This document shows positions 11,101 through 20,802 of a stretch of DNA of 64,000 nucleotides, piece after piece; position 1 is the first letter of the stretch; each line of letters opens with the position of its first letter. A program made the position numbers and the translations under genes. Source of the DNA: Streptomyces sp. CB01635 (GTDB taxonomy: Bacteria > Actinomycetota > Actinomycetes > Streptomycetales > Streptomycetaceae); NCBI RefSeq assembly GCF_002803065.1, contig NZ_NNBL01000007.1:186001-250000 (forward strand), in the 5' to 3' direction. The notes below the pieces were generated by a model. It searched no databases, was not told the origin of the DNA, and worked only from the letters and a program-made list of their open reading frames with translations.

Positions 11101-12401
11101 CGACCCTGATGATGATCCTCGGCATAGTCGTCTTCGCGATCGGACTGCTCGTCTCGATCGCCTGGCACGAGCTGGGGCATCTCTCGACCGCGAAGCTCTT
11201 CAAGATCCGCGTGCCGCAGTACATGGTCGGCTTCGGCCCGACCGTCTGGTCGCGCAAGAAGGGCGACACGGAGTACGGCGTCAAGGCGATCCCGCTGGGC
11301 GGCTACATCCGCATGATCGGCATGTTCCCGCCCGGCCCGGACGGGAAGATCCAGTCCCGCTCCACCTCCCCGTTCCGCAGCATGGTCGAGGACGCCCGGG
11401 CGGCGGCCTTCGAGGAGCTCCAGCCCGGCGACGAGACGCGCCTCTTCTACACGCGCAAGCCGTGGAAGAGGGTCATCGTGATGTTCGCGGGCCCCTTCAT
11501 GAACCTGATCCTCGCGGTCGGCCTGTTCTTCACCGTCCTGATGGGCTTCGGCATCACGCAGCAGACCACCACGGTCAGCTCGGTCCAGCAGTGCGTGGTC
11601 AAGCAGAGTGAGAACCGCGACACGTGCAAGAAGTCCGACCCCGCCTCCCCGGCCGCCGCGGCCGGACTGCGGGCCAAGGACAAGATCGTCTCGTTCAACG
11701 GCGTGAAGACCGACAAGTGGAACACCCTCTCCGACGAGATCCGCGCCAACCCCGGCAGGACGGTCGACATCGTCGTCCGGCGCGACGGCCAGGAGAAGGT
11801 CCTGCATGCCAAGATCGCCACCAACCAGGTGGCGAAGAAGGACGGCAGCGGCCAGATCGTCCAGGGCGAGTACATCAACGCCGGATTCCTCGGCTTCAGC
11901 GCCTCGACCGGTGTCGTGCGCCAGGACTTCGGCGACTCCGTGACCTGGATGGGAGACCGGGTCGGCGACGCCGTGAACTCGCTCGCCGCCCTGCCCGGCA
12001 AGATCCCGGCCCTGTGGGACGCCGCCTTCGGGGACGGCCCGCGTGAGCCGGACTCGCCGATGGGTGTGGTCGGCGCGGCCCGCGTCGGCGGGGAGATCTT
12101 CAACCTGGACATCCCGGCGACCCAGCAGCTCGGTATGGCCCTGATGCTCGTCGCGGGGTTCAACCTGTCGCTGTTCCTCTTCAACATGCTGCCGCTGCTG
12201 CCCTTGGACGGCGGGCACATCGCCGGCGCCCTGTGGGAGTCGCTGCGACGCAATGTGGCGAAGGTCTTCAAGCGGCCCGACCCCGGCCCGTTCGATGTGG
12301 CGAAGCTGATGCCGGTCGCCTATGTCGTGGCCGGAATCTTCGTCTGCTTCACCGTCCTCGTACTGATCGCGGACGTCGTCAACCCGGTCAAAATCTCGTA
12401 G
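11097..12401 (+). CDS. rseP: Site-2 (RseP-type) zinc metalloprotease
   Basis: This is a 434-residue intramembrane metalloprotease of the M50 family. The zinc-binding HELGH is at residues 24-28 in the first membrane helix, a PDZ domain occupies about residues 185-275 (AGLRAKDKIVSFNGV), and the second zinc ligand is in PLLPLDGGH at about residues 368-376. A final membrane segment ends the protein. Family members cut membrane-bound anti-sigma factors and signal peptide remnants. It overlaps dxr by four bases and is followed 189 bases later by ispG, an arrangement common in actinobacteria although the protease has no known role in isoprenoid synthesis. Confidence 0.93.
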   Translation: MTTLMMILGIVVFAIGLLVSIAWHELGHLSTAKLFKIRVPQYMVGFGPTVWSRKKGDTEYGVKAIPLGGYIRMIGMFPPGPDGKIQSRSTSPFRSMVEDARAAAFEELQPGDETRLFYTRKPWKRVIVMFAGPFMNLILAVGLFFTVLMGFGITQQTTTVSSVQQCVVKQSENRDTCKKSDPASPAAAAGLRAKDKIVSFNGVKTDKWNTLSDEIRANPGRTVDIVVRRDGQEKVLHAKIATNQVAKKDGSGQIVQGEYINAGFLGFSASTGVVRQDFGDSVTWMGDRVGDAVNSLAALPGKIPALWDAAFGDGPREPDSPMGVVGAARVGGEIFNLDIPATQQLGMALMLVAGFNLSLFLFNMLPLLPLDGGHIAGALWESLRRNVAKVFKRPDPGPFDVAKLMPVAYVVAGIFVCFTVLVLIADVVNPVKIS

Positions 12402-12590
12402 TTACCCATAGTTCATGGCGGCCAGGCATGCTCTGTGCCCGGCCGCCTACCTTTGGGTGGACTTCCGGACGTGATGTGCTCGGCGCCGGGGCGGTGCCGT
12501 AATCTCGAAGCCTGGAGCCCGCTCACCACGGGACCCCGATCCGTGTCTTCTTCTCGGGTCTCGATTCCACACCTTGGGGTTGCACAGCAG

Positions 12591-13748
12591 ATGACTGCGA
12601 TTTCTCTCGGCATGCCGTCCGTTCCGACCAAGCTCGCCGAGCGCCGCAGGAGCCGGCAGATCCAGGTCGGCACCGTGGCGGTCGGCGGAGACGCACCGGT
12701 GTCGGTGCAGTCCATGACGACGACCCGTACGTCCGACATCGGCGCCACGCTGCAGCAGATCGCCGAGCTCACTGCGTCCGGCTGCCAGATCGTGCGGGTG
12801 GCGTGCCCCACGCAGGACGACGCCGACGCGCTCGCGACCATCGCGAGGAAGTCGCAGATCCCCGTCATCGCGGACATCCACTTCCAGCCGAAGTACGTCT
12901 TCGCCGCCATCGAGGCGGGCTGCGCCGCGGTCCGGGTGAACCCGGGCAACATCAAGCAGTTCGACGACAAGGTCAAGGAGATCGCGCAGGCGGCCAAGGA
13001 CCACGGCACCCCGATCCGCATCGGCGTGAACGCCGGTTCCCTGGACGCCCGGCTCCTGAAGAAGTACGGCAAGGCCACCCCCGAGGCGCTCGTCGAGTCC
13101 GCCCTGTGGGAGGCGTCCCTCTTCGAGGAGCACGGCTTCCGCGACATCAAGATCTCGGTCAAGCACAACGACCCGGTCGTGATGGTGAACGCCTACCGCC
13201 AGCTCGCCGCCCAGTGCGACTACCCGCTGCACCTCGGCGTCACCGAGGCGGGCCCGGCCTTCCAGGGCACCATCAAGTCCGCCGTCGCGTTCGGCGCGCT
13301 GCTCTCCGAGGGCATCGGCGACACCATCCGCGTCTCCCTCTCGGCCCCGCCGGTCGAGGAGATCAAGGTGGGCAACCAGATCCTGGAGTCGCTCAACCTC
13401 AAGCCGCGCCGCCTGGAGATCGTCTCCTGCCCGTCCTGCGGCCGCGCCCAGGTCGACGTCTACAAGCTCGCCGAAGAGGTCACCGCGGGCCTCGACGGCA
13501 TGGAGGTCCCGCTGCGCGTCGCCGTCATGGGCTGCGTGGTGAACGGACCGGGCGAGGCCCGCGAGGCCGACCTCGGCGTCGCCTCCGGCAACGGCAAGGG
13601 CCAGATCTTCGTGAAGGGCGAGGTCATCAAGACCGTCCCCGAGTCGAAGATCGTCGAGACCCTCATCGAAGAGGCGCTGAAGATCGCCGAGCAGATGGAA
13701 CTGGACGGCGTCGCCTCCGGCGAGCCCACGGTCGCTGTCGCCGGGTGA
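12591..13748 (+). CDS. ispG: 4-hydroxy-3-methylbut-2-enyl diphosphate synthase (flavodoxin/ferredoxin)
   Basis: IspG (GcpE) makes HMBPP from methylerythritol cyclodiphosphate using a [4Fe-4S] cluster, the penultimate MEP step. The 385-residue product has the cluster cysteines at about residues 280 and 283 (SCPSCGRAQ) and 315 (MGCVVNGPGEA), the normal pattern for the bacterial two-domain enzyme. The ATG was chosen because the conserved N-terminus (ISLGMPSVPTKLAERR) begins there; the frame is open further upstream but without family-like sequence. The 189-base gap before it contains TAATCT at 12500-12505, a possible -10 box. A strong hairpin terminator follows the stop. Confidence 0.96.
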   Translation: MTAISLGMPSVPTKLAERRRSRQIQVGTVAVGGDAPVSVQSMTTTRTSDIGATLQQIAELTASGCQIVRVACPTQDDADALATIARKSQIPVIADIHFQPKYVFAAIEAGCAAVRVNPGNIKQFDDKVKEIAQAAKDHGTPIRIGVNAGSLDARLLKKYGKATPEALVESALWEASLFEEHGFRDIKISVKHNDPVVMVNAYRQLAAQCDYPLHLGVTEAGPAFQGTIKSAVAFGALLSEGIGDTIRVSLSAPPVEEIKVGNQILESLNLKPRRLEIVSCPSCGRAQVDVYKLAEEVTAGLDGMEVPLRVAVMGCVVNGPGEAREADLGVASGNGKGQIFVKGEVIKTVPESKIVETLIEEALKIAEQMELDGVASGEPTVAVAG

Positions 13749-13764
13749 CCCATGTCACGCCTTG

Positions 13765-13796
13765 AGGCCCGTCGTCCCTTCGGGGACGACGGGCCT
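13765..13796 (+). terminator. Strong hairpin terminator after ispG
   Basis: A 14-bp perfect stem (AGGCCCGTCGTCCC and its complement) closes a TTCG tetraloop. It begins 17 bases after the ispG stop codon and ends the dxr-rseP-ispG cluster. Confidence 0.85.
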
Positions 13797-13937
13797 TGTC
13801 GTTGTGTGGGTGCGGCGCCGTCGTGGCCGGTCGCGCTCCGCGGCGGAGCCGCTGATGGACACGGCCCCGCGCCCCTTCGGTACACGGCTGCGCCGCTGCC
13901 TCATCGATGAGATGCCCTGGCGAAGCCAGTCATCTCA

Positions 13938-13980
13938 GGGACGCGGGGAACTGCGCGAGCAACCACACACCGCCCCGCAC
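13938..13980 (+). repeat. Dispersed Streptomyces intergenic repeat, copy 1
   Basis: The core GCGGGGAACTGCGCGA (13943-13958) followed by a CCGCAC motif recurs exactly at 23180-23195, again just after a terminator. I recognise this as a dispersed intergenic sequence found in many copies in Streptomyces genomes. The rest of the gap from 13797 to 14131 holds no gene I can support. Confidence 0.6.
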
Positions 13981-14131
13981 CCGCACGACAACGGCGACCC
14001 GGCAGACGAGAAGGCGCAGGGCCGCCGCAGGCAGGCCCCCCAAACAGCCGCTGCCGCAGAGGCAGAGGCGCCGCACAATTCCGACAGGTAAGGTGCGGAG
14101 ATCAGCAGACCGTATGGTGAGGCCCCCGCAC

Positions 14132-14980
14132 GTGTTGACTCAGACCACCACCCGGGTCCTCGAACCGAGTGACCTCGACGCCGCGCTCGCCGTGCTCGAC
14201 CGCGAGCCGGTTGCCAATGCCTTCGTGGCGTCCCGCGTCCAGGCCGCGGGCCTCGACCCGTGGCGTCTGGGTGGCGAGATGTGGGGCTGGTACGAGGACG
14301 GGATGCTCGAATCCCTCTGCTACGCGGGCGCGAACCTGGTCCCGATCTGCGCCACCCCGAGGGCCGTGCGCGGGTTCGCCGACCGGGCCCGCCGGGCCGG
14401 GCGCCGCTGCTCCTCCATCGTCGGCCCCGCCGAGCCCACCGCCCAGCTGTGGCGGCTGCTCGAACCGAACTGGGGCCCGGCCAGGGACGTACGCGCCCAG
14501 CAGCCCCTCATGGTCGCGGACCGGCTCCCCGACGGCATCGCCCCGGATCCGTACGTCCGCCACGTCCGCAAGGACGAGATGGAGACGATCATGCCGGCGT
14601 GCGTGGCGATGTTCACGGAGGAGGTCGGTGTCTCGCCGCTGGCCGGTGACGGGGGCCTGCTGTATCAGGCGCGGGTGGCCGAGCTGGTCGGAAGCGGGCG
14701 TTCGTTCGCCCGGCTCGACGAGCACGGCAAGGTGATCTTCAAGGCCGAGATCGGCGCCGCGACGACGCGGGCCTGCCAGATCCAGGGCGTGTGGATCGCC
14801 CCCGAACACCGCGGCCGCGGCCTCGCCGCCCCTGGCATGGCGGCGGTCCTGCGCTATGCGCTCGCGGATTTCGCGCCGCTGGTCAGCCTGTACGTGAACG
14901 ACTTCAACACCCCGGCGCGGGCCGCGTACCGCCGGGTCGGATTCGAGGAAGTCGGCGCCTTCATGAGCGTCCTGTTCTGA
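14132..14980 (+). CDS. DUF4081 plus GNAT N-acetyltransferase
   Basis: This 282-residue protein joins an N-terminal DUF4081 domain (about residues 1-115, with DPWRLGGEMWGWYEDG) to a C-terminal GNAT fold (about 140-280). The acetyl-CoA motif is GVWIAPEHRGRGLAAPGMAA, and the end has LYVNDFNTPARAAYRRVGF. GNAT enzymes transfer acetyl groups to amines; the substrate is unknown. I chose GTG at 14132 because the conserved sequence starts there and GTGAGG lies about ten bases upstream. ATG at 14114 is an alternative. The gene is alone between the ispG terminator and the DUF1684/ABC cassette. Confidence 0.85.
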   Translation: MLTQTTTRVLEPSDLDAALAVLDREPVANAFVASRVQAAGLDPWRLGGEMWGWYEDGMLESLCYAGANLVPICATPRAVRGFADRARRAGRRCSSIVGPAEPTAQLWRLLEPNWGPARDVRAQQPLMVADRLPDGIAPDPYVRHVRKDEMETIMPACVAMFTEEVGVSPLAGDGGLLYQARVAELVGSGRSFARLDEHGKVIFKAEIGAATTRACQIQGVWIAPEHRGRGLAAPGMAAVLRYALADFAPLVSLYVNDFNTPARAAYRRVGFEEVGAFMSVLF

Positions 14981-15139
14981 GGCGCTCACGCGCTCCCGGT
15001 GGCACGTGTCTCACATATTTGGCGCCGTTTGACATTAGCGCCCCTTATGGAAGATAAAGAAGCTCCTTTGGTTCAAGCTTCACCCAGTGTGACCAGCTTC
15101 CCTGCGCACCGGTGTGGACGCTGATGAGTTTCTACGCGA

Positions 15140-15862
15140 ATGAGTGCCGCCATGCCCGACCGTGCCAGTGACCCCTCCCAGGCCTGGGAGGAGTGGCGCG
15201 CCGAGCGGCACCGCTCCGTCACCGGCGCCACCGGGAACCTTGCTCTCGTCGAGACCCGCTGGCTGCCCGCGGGCGAGCGCCCGGACCTCACGGCGGCCCG
15301 CGCCGGACAGCGCGACGGTGTGACCGTCACGACCGTCGAGCGCACCGACCTGGCGACCGGCGAGCCCGAGTACGCGCTGCGCTTCTGGGACGCCGAGTCC
15401 CCCGCGATCCGGGACTTCGAGCGCACCGACGCCTTCCCGTTCGACCCGGCCTGGGTCCTGGACGCCACGTACACCCCCGTCGAGGACGCCCGCCGCGTCG
15501 CCTTCGAGCACATCCGGGACAACGGCGGCACCCGTGATCTCGCCGTCCCCGGCGACATCGCGCTCACCGTCGACGGCACCGACTACACGCTCAGCGCCTT
15601 CGACGACGACGGCACGCTGCTGCTCGTCTTCGGCGACCCGACCAACGGGACGGTCACCTACGGCGCGGGCCGGTTCCTCTTCGTCGAGCACACGGGAGAG
15701 GGGCGGGTGCGGCTCGACTTCAACCGCGCGTTCGTCCCGCCGTGCGGCTTCTCCGATCAGTACAACTGTCCGATGCCGCCGCGGCAGAACCGCTTCCATC
15801 TCCCCGTGGAAGCGGGCGAGAAGCTCCCCGTCTTCCGCGACGGCTTCGCCGACCAGCACTGA
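15140..15862 (+). CDS. DUF1684 domain protein
   Basis: This 240-residue soluble protein has the features of DUF1684: WEEWRAERHR at the start, a middle region with LSAFDDDGTLLLVFGDPTNG, and the ending DFNRAFVPPCGFSDQYNCP. The last part carries two conserved cysteines (about residues 206 and 212). The molecular function of the family is unknown to me. The gene lies 41 bases before a peptide-type binding protein gene and is probably the first gene of that operon. There is a TTGACA at 15029-15034 upstream that may be a -35 box, but the -10 is unclear. Start ATG at 15152 is also possible. Confidence 0.8.
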   Translation: MSAAMPDRASDPSQAWEEWRAERHRSVTGATGNLALVETRWLPAGERPDLTAARAGQRDGVTVTTVERTDLATGEPEYALRFWDAESPAIRDFERTDAFPFDPAWVLDATYTPVEDARRVAFEHIRDNGGTRDLAVPGDIALTVDGTDYTLSAFDDDGTLLLVFGDPTNGTVTYGAGRFLFVEHTGEGRVRLDFNRAFVPPCGFSDQYNCPMPPRQNRFHLPVEAGEKLPVFRDGFADQH

Positions 15863-15903
15863 TCTCTCGCGCGCCCCTCCCGCGCCCGCACGAAGGCAGC
15901 CCC

Positions 15904-17424
15904 ATGAACCTCCCCAAGAAGTCCCTGTCCGCCGGTGTGCTCACCGTCGCCCTCGCCGTGACCCTCGCCGCGTGCGGTGGCTCCGGCGACAACAACAGCA
16001 GCGGCGGCAGTGGCGCGTACGACAAGAACGCCACGGTCAACATCGGCTCCCTGTACGAGCCGCAGAACCTGGACAACACCGGGGGCGGCGGCCAGGGCGT
16101 CACCGAGGCGCTCAACGGCAATGTCTACGAGGGCCTGTTCAAGCTCACCGACGACGGCAAGGTCGAGAACCTCCTCGCCAAGGACTACAAGGTCTCCGGC
16201 GACGGACTCACCTACACGTTCACCCTGCGCGACGGCGTGAAGTTCCACAGTGGCAAGGCGCTGACCAGCAAGGACGTCAAGTACAGCCTGGAGAAGGTGA
16301 TCGCGCCGGACTCGCAGTCCGCGCGCAAGAGCAATCTCGAGGTCATCAAGTCGGTCGACACCCCCGACGCGAAGACCGTGCAGGTCACGCTGAAGCAGAA
16401 GTCGATCTCCTTCGTCTACAACCTGTCCTACGTCTGGATCATCAACGACCAGGCGAAGAACCTGAAGACGACCGAGGACGGCACGGGCCCGTACAAGCTG
16501 GGCAAGTGGACGCGCGGCTCGGCGCTCAGCCTCGACCGGTTCCCCGGCTACTGGGGCACCGCCGCCACGAACAAGCAGGTCGTCCTCCACTACTACAAGG
16601 ACGCGACCGCGCTGAACAACGCGCTCATGACGAACGCCGTCGACGTCGTCACCAGCGAGCAGTCGCCCGACGCCCTCGACCAGTTCAAGTCCAACCAGAA
16701 CTACAAGGTCAACGACGGCGACTCGACGACCAAGCTCCTCCTCGCCTTCAACGACAAGGCCAAGCCCTTCACGGACGTCAGGGTCCGCAAGGCCGTCTCG
16801 TCCGCAATCGACGACAAGAAGCTCCTCGAGTCCGTCTGGGGCGGCTACGGCAAGGAGATCGGGTCGATGGTGCCGCCCACCGACCCCTGGTACGAGGACC
16901 TGACCAAGGTCAACGCGTACGACCCGACCGAGGCCAGGAAGTTGCTGAAGGAAGCCGGTTACGCGAAGGGCTTCAGCTTCACGCTGGACACCCCGAACTA
17001 CGACCCGCACCCGACGGCCGCCACCTTCATCAAGTCGCAGCTCGCCAAGGTCGGCATCACCGTCAAGATCAACACGATCACGCCCGACGAGTGGTACACG
17101 AAGGTCTACAAGAACCACGACTTCTCGGCCACGCTCCAGGAGCACGTGAACGACCGCGACCTCGTCTGGTACGGCAACCCCGACTTCTACTGGGGCTACG
17201 ACAACAAGCAGGTCACCAGGTGGGTCGAGGACGCCGAGAAGGCATCGTCGACGGGGGCGCAGACCGACCTCCTCAAGAAGGTCAACCGCAAGACCGCCGA
17301 GGACGCCGCCAGCGACTGGCTGTACCTGTACCCGCAGATCGTCGTGGCGAGCAGCAAGCTGTCCGGCTACCCGGTCAACGGCCTGAACTCGCAGTTCTTC
17401 GCGTACGACATAAAGAAGGGCTGA
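15904..17424 (+). CDS. ABC importer substrate-binding lipoprotein, peptide/nickel type
   Basis: This 506-residue lipoprotein belongs to the family 5 solute-binding proteins, which deliver oligopeptides, nickel chelates or similar ligands. A signal peptide ends in a lipobox (LAAC, Cys at about residue 24) followed by a Gly/Ser/Asn linker. The mature part has the family sequence DGLTYTFTLRDGVKFHSG, TGPYKLGKW and DVRVRKAVSSAIDD. It overlaps the first permease gene by one base (TGATG). It would capture the ligand outside the membrane for the four downstream proteins. The ligand cannot be deduced. Confidence 0.92.
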   Translation: MNLPKKSLSAGVLTVALAVTLAACGGSGDNNSSGGSGAYDKNATVNIGSLYEPQNLDNTGGGGQGVTEALNGNVYEGLFKLTDDGKVENLLAKDYKVSGDGLTYTFTLRDGVKFHSGKALTSKDVKYSLEKVIAPDSQSARKSNLEVIKSVDTPDAKTVQVTLKQKSISFVYNLSYVWIINDQAKNLKTTEDGTGPYKLGKWTRGSALSLDRFPGYWGTAATNKQVVLHYYKDATALNNALMTNAVDVVTSEQSPDALDQFKSNQNYKVNDGDSTTKLLLAFNDKAKPFTDVRVRKAVSSAIDDKKLLESVWGGYGKEIGSMVPPTDPWYEDLTKVNAYDPTEARKLLKEAGYAKGFSFTLDTPNYDPHPTAATFIKSQLAKVGITVKINTITPDEWYTKVYKNHDFSATLQEHVNDRDLVWYGNPDFYWGYDNKQVTRWVEDAEKASSTGAQTDLLKKVNRKTAEDAASDWLYLYPQIVVASSKLSGYPVNGLNSQFFAYDIKKG

Positions 17425-18389
17425 TGACCGGCTATCTCCTGCGCCGCCTCGCCTTCCTGGTCGTCTCCCTTGTCCTCGCGAGCGTCGTGCTGTTCGTACT
17501 TCTGAGGATGCTGCCCGGCGACCCGGCGAACGCGCTCACCTCCGTGGGCGCCTCGCCGGAGCAGATCGCGGCGGCGCGGCACTCCATAGGCTCCGACAAA
17601 CCGCTGCCCGAGCAGTTCACCCACTGGGTAGGGCAGCTCGCGACCGGCGACCTCGGCACGTCCTTCGTCAGCTCGCTCCCCGTCGGACCCGAGGTCACCC
17701 AGCGCCTGAGCGTCACCGTGCCGCTGACCCTGTCCGCGTTCGTGCTCGCCGTACTGATCGCGGTCCCGGCCGGCTTCGTCGCCGCGTACAAGCGCCGGAC
17801 CTGGTACGGCGCCCTGCTCAGCGGAGTGTCGCAACTGGGCATCGCCGTCCCGGTGTTCTGGCTCGGCATGATCCTCGTCGCCGTGTTCGCGCTGAACGCG
17901 GGCTGGCTGCCGTCCGGCGGCTTCCCGCAGGACGGCTGGTCCGACCCCGCGCAGGCGATCCGCTCCCTCGTACTGCCCGTCGTCACCATCGCCCTGGTCA
18001 TGTCGGCGTCCCTGATCCGCTACGTCAGATCGGCGACGCTCGACGTCCTCGACAGTGACTACCTGCGCACCTCGCGCGCCCTCGGCTCCTCCTTCGGACA
18101 GGCCATGTGGCGGCACGGACTGCGCAACGCCTCCGTGCCGGTCATCTCGATCCTCGGCATCGAACTCGCGTCGACCCTGCTCGGCGCCGTCGTCGTCGAG
18201 TCCGTGTACGCGCTGCCGGGGCTCGGCTCCCTGCTCGCCACCGGCATTGCCCAGCACGACTACCCCGTCATCCAGGGCGTCCTGTTCGTCTCCACCCTCG
18301 CGGTGCTGCTCATCGGCTTCGCCGCCGACCTCGTGCAGCGGATCGTCGACCCACGGCTGCGCCACCGGCTCTCGGGAGGCGCACGATGA
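17424..18389 (+). CDS. ABC importer permease, DppB/OppB type
   Basis: This 321-residue integral membrane protein matches the first permease of peptide-type importers. An N-terminal membrane helix is followed by LRMLPGDPANAL, a periplasmic domain, and then five more helices. The coupling-helix region that contacts the ATPases is seen in DVLDSDYLRTSRALG. Its start overlaps the stop of the binding protein by one base, and its end overlaps the next permease by four (ATGA), so the whole set is cotranslated. Confidence 0.93.
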   Translation: MTGYLLRRLAFLVVSLVLASVVLFVLLRMLPGDPANALTSVGASPEQIAAARHSIGSDKPLPEQFTHWVGQLATGDLGTSFVSSLPVGPEVTQRLSVTVPLTLSAFVLAVLIAVPAGFVAAYKRRTWYGALLSGVSQLGIAVPVFWLGMILVAVFALNAGWLPSGGFPQDGWSDPAQAIRSLVLPVVTIALVMSASLIRYVRSATLDVLDSDYLRTSRALGSSFGQAMWRHGLRNASVPVISILGIELASTLLGAVVVESVYALPGLGSLLATGIAQHDYPVIQGVLFVSTLAVLLIGFAADLVQRIVDPRLRHRLSGGAR

Positions 18390-19204
18390 AGCGTTCCGCG
18401 ACCCTGTGGACGGGGGGCGTCCTCGCCGGACTCATCGCCCTCGTCGCGCTCGTCTCCCTGTTCTGGCTGCCGTACGACCCCTCGGACACCTCCGGCGGAC
18501 GGCTCGCCGGACCCGGCGACGGACACCTGATAGGCACCGACAAACTCGGCCGCGACCTGCTGACGCAGCTCATGGCCGGATCCAGGATCGCGATCGCGGC
18601 CGGGCTCGGCTCCGTCGTGATCGCCGCCGTCGTCGGCATCACGCTCGGCCTCATAGCCGCGTTCGCGCAGGGCTGGTTCGACGACACCGTCTCGGCCCTG
18701 CTCGACATCCTCATCGCGTTCCCCACGCTGCTGCTCGCCATGCTGATCGTCTCCGCCCGCTCGGCGACCCTCACCTCGGCCGTCCTCGCGATCGGAATCG
18801 CGCAGAGCGCGATCGTGGCGCGGCTGACCCGGATCCTCGCCAAACGCGTCCTTGCGCAGGACTACATCACCGCGTCCCGCACCTCCGGCACCTCCTGGCC
18901 GCGGATCGTCGGCGCGCACGTGCTGCCCAACATCTGGCCGACGCTCGTGGTCAACCTGGCGCTCCAGTTCGGCCTCGCCGTCCTCGCCGAGGCGAGCCTG
19001 TCCTACCTCGGCCTCGGCGCCCCGCCGCCCAACGCCTCGTGGGGACGCATGCTCCAGGAGGCCCAGGCGACGTTCACGACCGCGCCGGCGGGGGCGCTCG
19101 CGCCCGGCATCCTCCTCGTCCTCCTCGTCATCGGCGTCAACCTCGTCGCCGACGGCCTGCGCGACACCCTCGACCCGGCCCGGCGCAGGAGGACGGCGGC
19201 ATGA
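18386..19204 (+). CDS. ABC importer permease, DppC/OppC type
   Basis: This 272-residue second permease has an N-terminal helix, then the family sequence HLIGTDKLGRDLLTQLMAGS, five further helices, and the EAA-like coupling region (AQDYITASRTSGTS). The ending SYLGLGAPPPNASWGRML is typical of OppC/DppC. It forms the membrane channel with the preceding permease. It overlaps both neighbours by four bases. Confidence 0.93.
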   Translation: MKRSATLWTGGVLAGLIALVALVSLFWLPYDPSDTSGGRLAGPGDGHLIGTDKLGRDLLTQLMAGSRIAIAAGLGSVVIAAVVGITLGLIAAFAQGWFDDTVSALLDILIAFPTLLLAMLIVSARSATLTSAVLAIGIAQSAIVARLTRILAKRVLAQDYITASRTSGTSWPRIVGAHVLPNIWPTLVVNLALQFGLAVLAEASLSYLGLGAPPPNASWGRMLQEAQATFTTAPAGALAPGILLVLLVIGVNLVADGLRDTLDPARRRRTAA

Positions 19205-20001
19205 GCCTGCTCGACGTACGCGACCTCACCATCCGCACGAGCGACGGCCGCGAGCTCGTCTCCGGCCTCAGCTTCTCCGTCGACCGGGGCGAACGGCTCG
19301 GCCTCATCGGCGAGTCCGGGTCCGGCAAGTCACTCACCACCCTCGCCGTGCTCGGCCTGCTCCCCGACGGGATGACCGCCACGGGCAGCGTCGAACTCGA
19401 CGGCACCCAGATCGTCGGGGCGAGCGAGAAGCGGCTCGTGGGCGTCCGCGGCAGCGCCGCCGCGATCGTCTTCCAGGAGCCGCTGACCGCGCTCGACCCG
19501 CTGATGCGCGTGGGCAGACAGCTCGCCGAACCGCTGCGCCGCCGCCGCGGCCTCAAGGGCGACGCGCTCCACAAGGCCGTCGCCGAAGCCCTCGAACAGG
19601 TCAGGCTGCCCGAACCCGGGCGCATCGCCCGCGCGTTCCCGCACGAGATCTCCGGCGGCCAGCGCCAGCGCGTGGCCCTCGCCATGGCGCTCGCCTGCGA
19701 GCCCGACCTGCTCATCGCCGACGAGCCGACCACCGCGCTCGACGTCACCGTGCAGTCCGAGATGCTCGTACTCCTCGACACCCTCGTCGGCGAGCGCCAG
19801 ATGGCCGTCCTCTTCGTCAGCCATGACCTGGCCGTCGTCTCACGCGTCACCGACCGCGTCCTCGTGATGAAGGACGGGCGTGCCGTCGAGGACGGGACGG
19901 TACGCGACCTGGTGCGCGCGCCCCGGCAGGCGTACACGAAGGCGCTCGTCGACAGCGCGCGGAAGCTCGAATCCGCCCTGGACCTGGGAGAGCCCCGATG
20001 A
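19201..20001 (+). CDS. ABC importer ATPase, OppD/DppD type
   Basis: This 266-residue ATPase energises the importer. Walker A is GESGSGKS at about residues 38-45, the Q-loop is VFQEPLTALDP, the signature is ISGGQRQRVALA, Walker B is LLIADEPT and the switch His is in FVSHDL. It lacks most of the C-terminal ligand-associated extension often present in OppD (usually ~330 residues), so it is a short form. It overlaps the next ATPase gene by four bases, and the two probably form a heterodimer. Confidence 0.92.
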   Translation: MSLLDVRDLTIRTSDGRELVSGLSFSVDRGERLGLIGESGSGKSLTTLAVLGLLPDGMTATGSVELDGTQIVGASEKRLVGVRGSAAAIVFQEPLTALDPLMRVGRQLAEPLRRRRGLKGDALHKAVAEALEQVRLPEPGRIARAFPHEISGGQRQRVALAMALACEPDLLIADEPTTALDVTVQSEMLVLLDTLVGERQMAVLFVSHDLAVVSRVTDRVLVMKDGRAVEDGTVRDLVRAPRQAYTKALVDSARKLESALDLGEPR

Positions 20002-20762
20002 CCGCCGTACTCGAACTCGACTCGGTCGGACACACCTACCGGGGGGCCGCGGCGCCCGTCGTCGAGGACGTCTCCCTCACCGTCGACGCGGGCCACAGCC
20101 TCGCGCTCGTCGGCGAGTCCGGGGCCGGCAAGACGACCCTGCTCCGGCTGCTCCTCGGCCTCGCCCGCCCCACCACCGGAACCGTCCGCTTCGACGGGGA
20201 CCCGCTGCGGCTCGGCGACCGTGCGCAGATGCGGCGCTTCCGCCGCTCCGTGCAGTGCGTCTTCCAGGACCCGTACGCCTCCCTCGACCCGCGCCAGCGC
20301 GTCAGCCGCATCGTCGCGGAGCCGCTGCGCTCGCTCGGCGTGGCCACCGGCGCCGCCGCGCACGCGAAGGTCGCCGAGGCCCTCGAACAGGTCGGGCTCC
20401 CGGCGGACGCGGCGTCGCGCTACCCGCACGAGTTCTCCGGCGGGCAGCGCCAGCGCATCGCCATCGCCAGGGCCACCGTGTGCGACCCGCGCGTCCTGCT
20501 CGCCGACGAACCCGTCAGCGCGCTCGACGTCACCACCCGCGTCAAGGTCGTCGACCTGCTCGGCGAGCTCAAGCGGGAGCGGGGCCTGACCATCGTCATG
20601 GTCTCCCACGACCTGTCCGTGGTGGCCGCCCTGTGCGAGCGGACCGCCGTACTCGAACGCGGACGCGTCGTCGAGCAGGGCCAGACCCGTGACGTGCTCG
20701 GATCGCCCGAACACCCCTACACGCGGCGGCTGCTCGACAGCGTTCCCCGGCTGCCTGTTTGA
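19998..20762 (+). CDS. ABC importer ATPase, OppF/DppF type
   Basis: This is the 254-residue partner ATPase: Walker A GESGAGKT at about residues 38-45, Q-loop CVFQDPYASLDP, signature FSGGQRQRIAIA, Walker B VLLADEP followed by VSALDVT, and the switch His in MVSHDLSV. It is the last gene of the DUF1684-importer operon. Like its partner, it is shorter than the classical OppF (about 330 residues) because the C-terminal extension is missing. Confidence 0.92.
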   Translation: MTAVLELDSVGHTYRGAAAPVVEDVSLTVDAGHSLALVGESGAGKTTLLRLLLGLARPTTGTVRFDGDPLRLGDRAQMRRFRRSVQCVFQDPYASLDPRQRVSRIVAEPLRSLGVATGAAAHAKVAEALEQVGLPADAASRYPHEFSGGQRQRIAIARATVCDPRVLLADEPVSALDVTTRVKVVDLLGELKRERGLTIVMVSHDLSVVAALCERTAVLERGRVVEQGQTRDVLGSPEHPYTRRLLDSVPRLPV

Positions 20763-20802
20763 TCAGCTGAGCGCCGCCGGACGGCCCTGTAGTCTCCCCG
20801 TC

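Noticed and set aside
13797..14131. Small open frames between ispG and the GNAT gene
   Set aside because: They run through a dispersed repeat and show no codon bias or ribosome site consistent with a gene.
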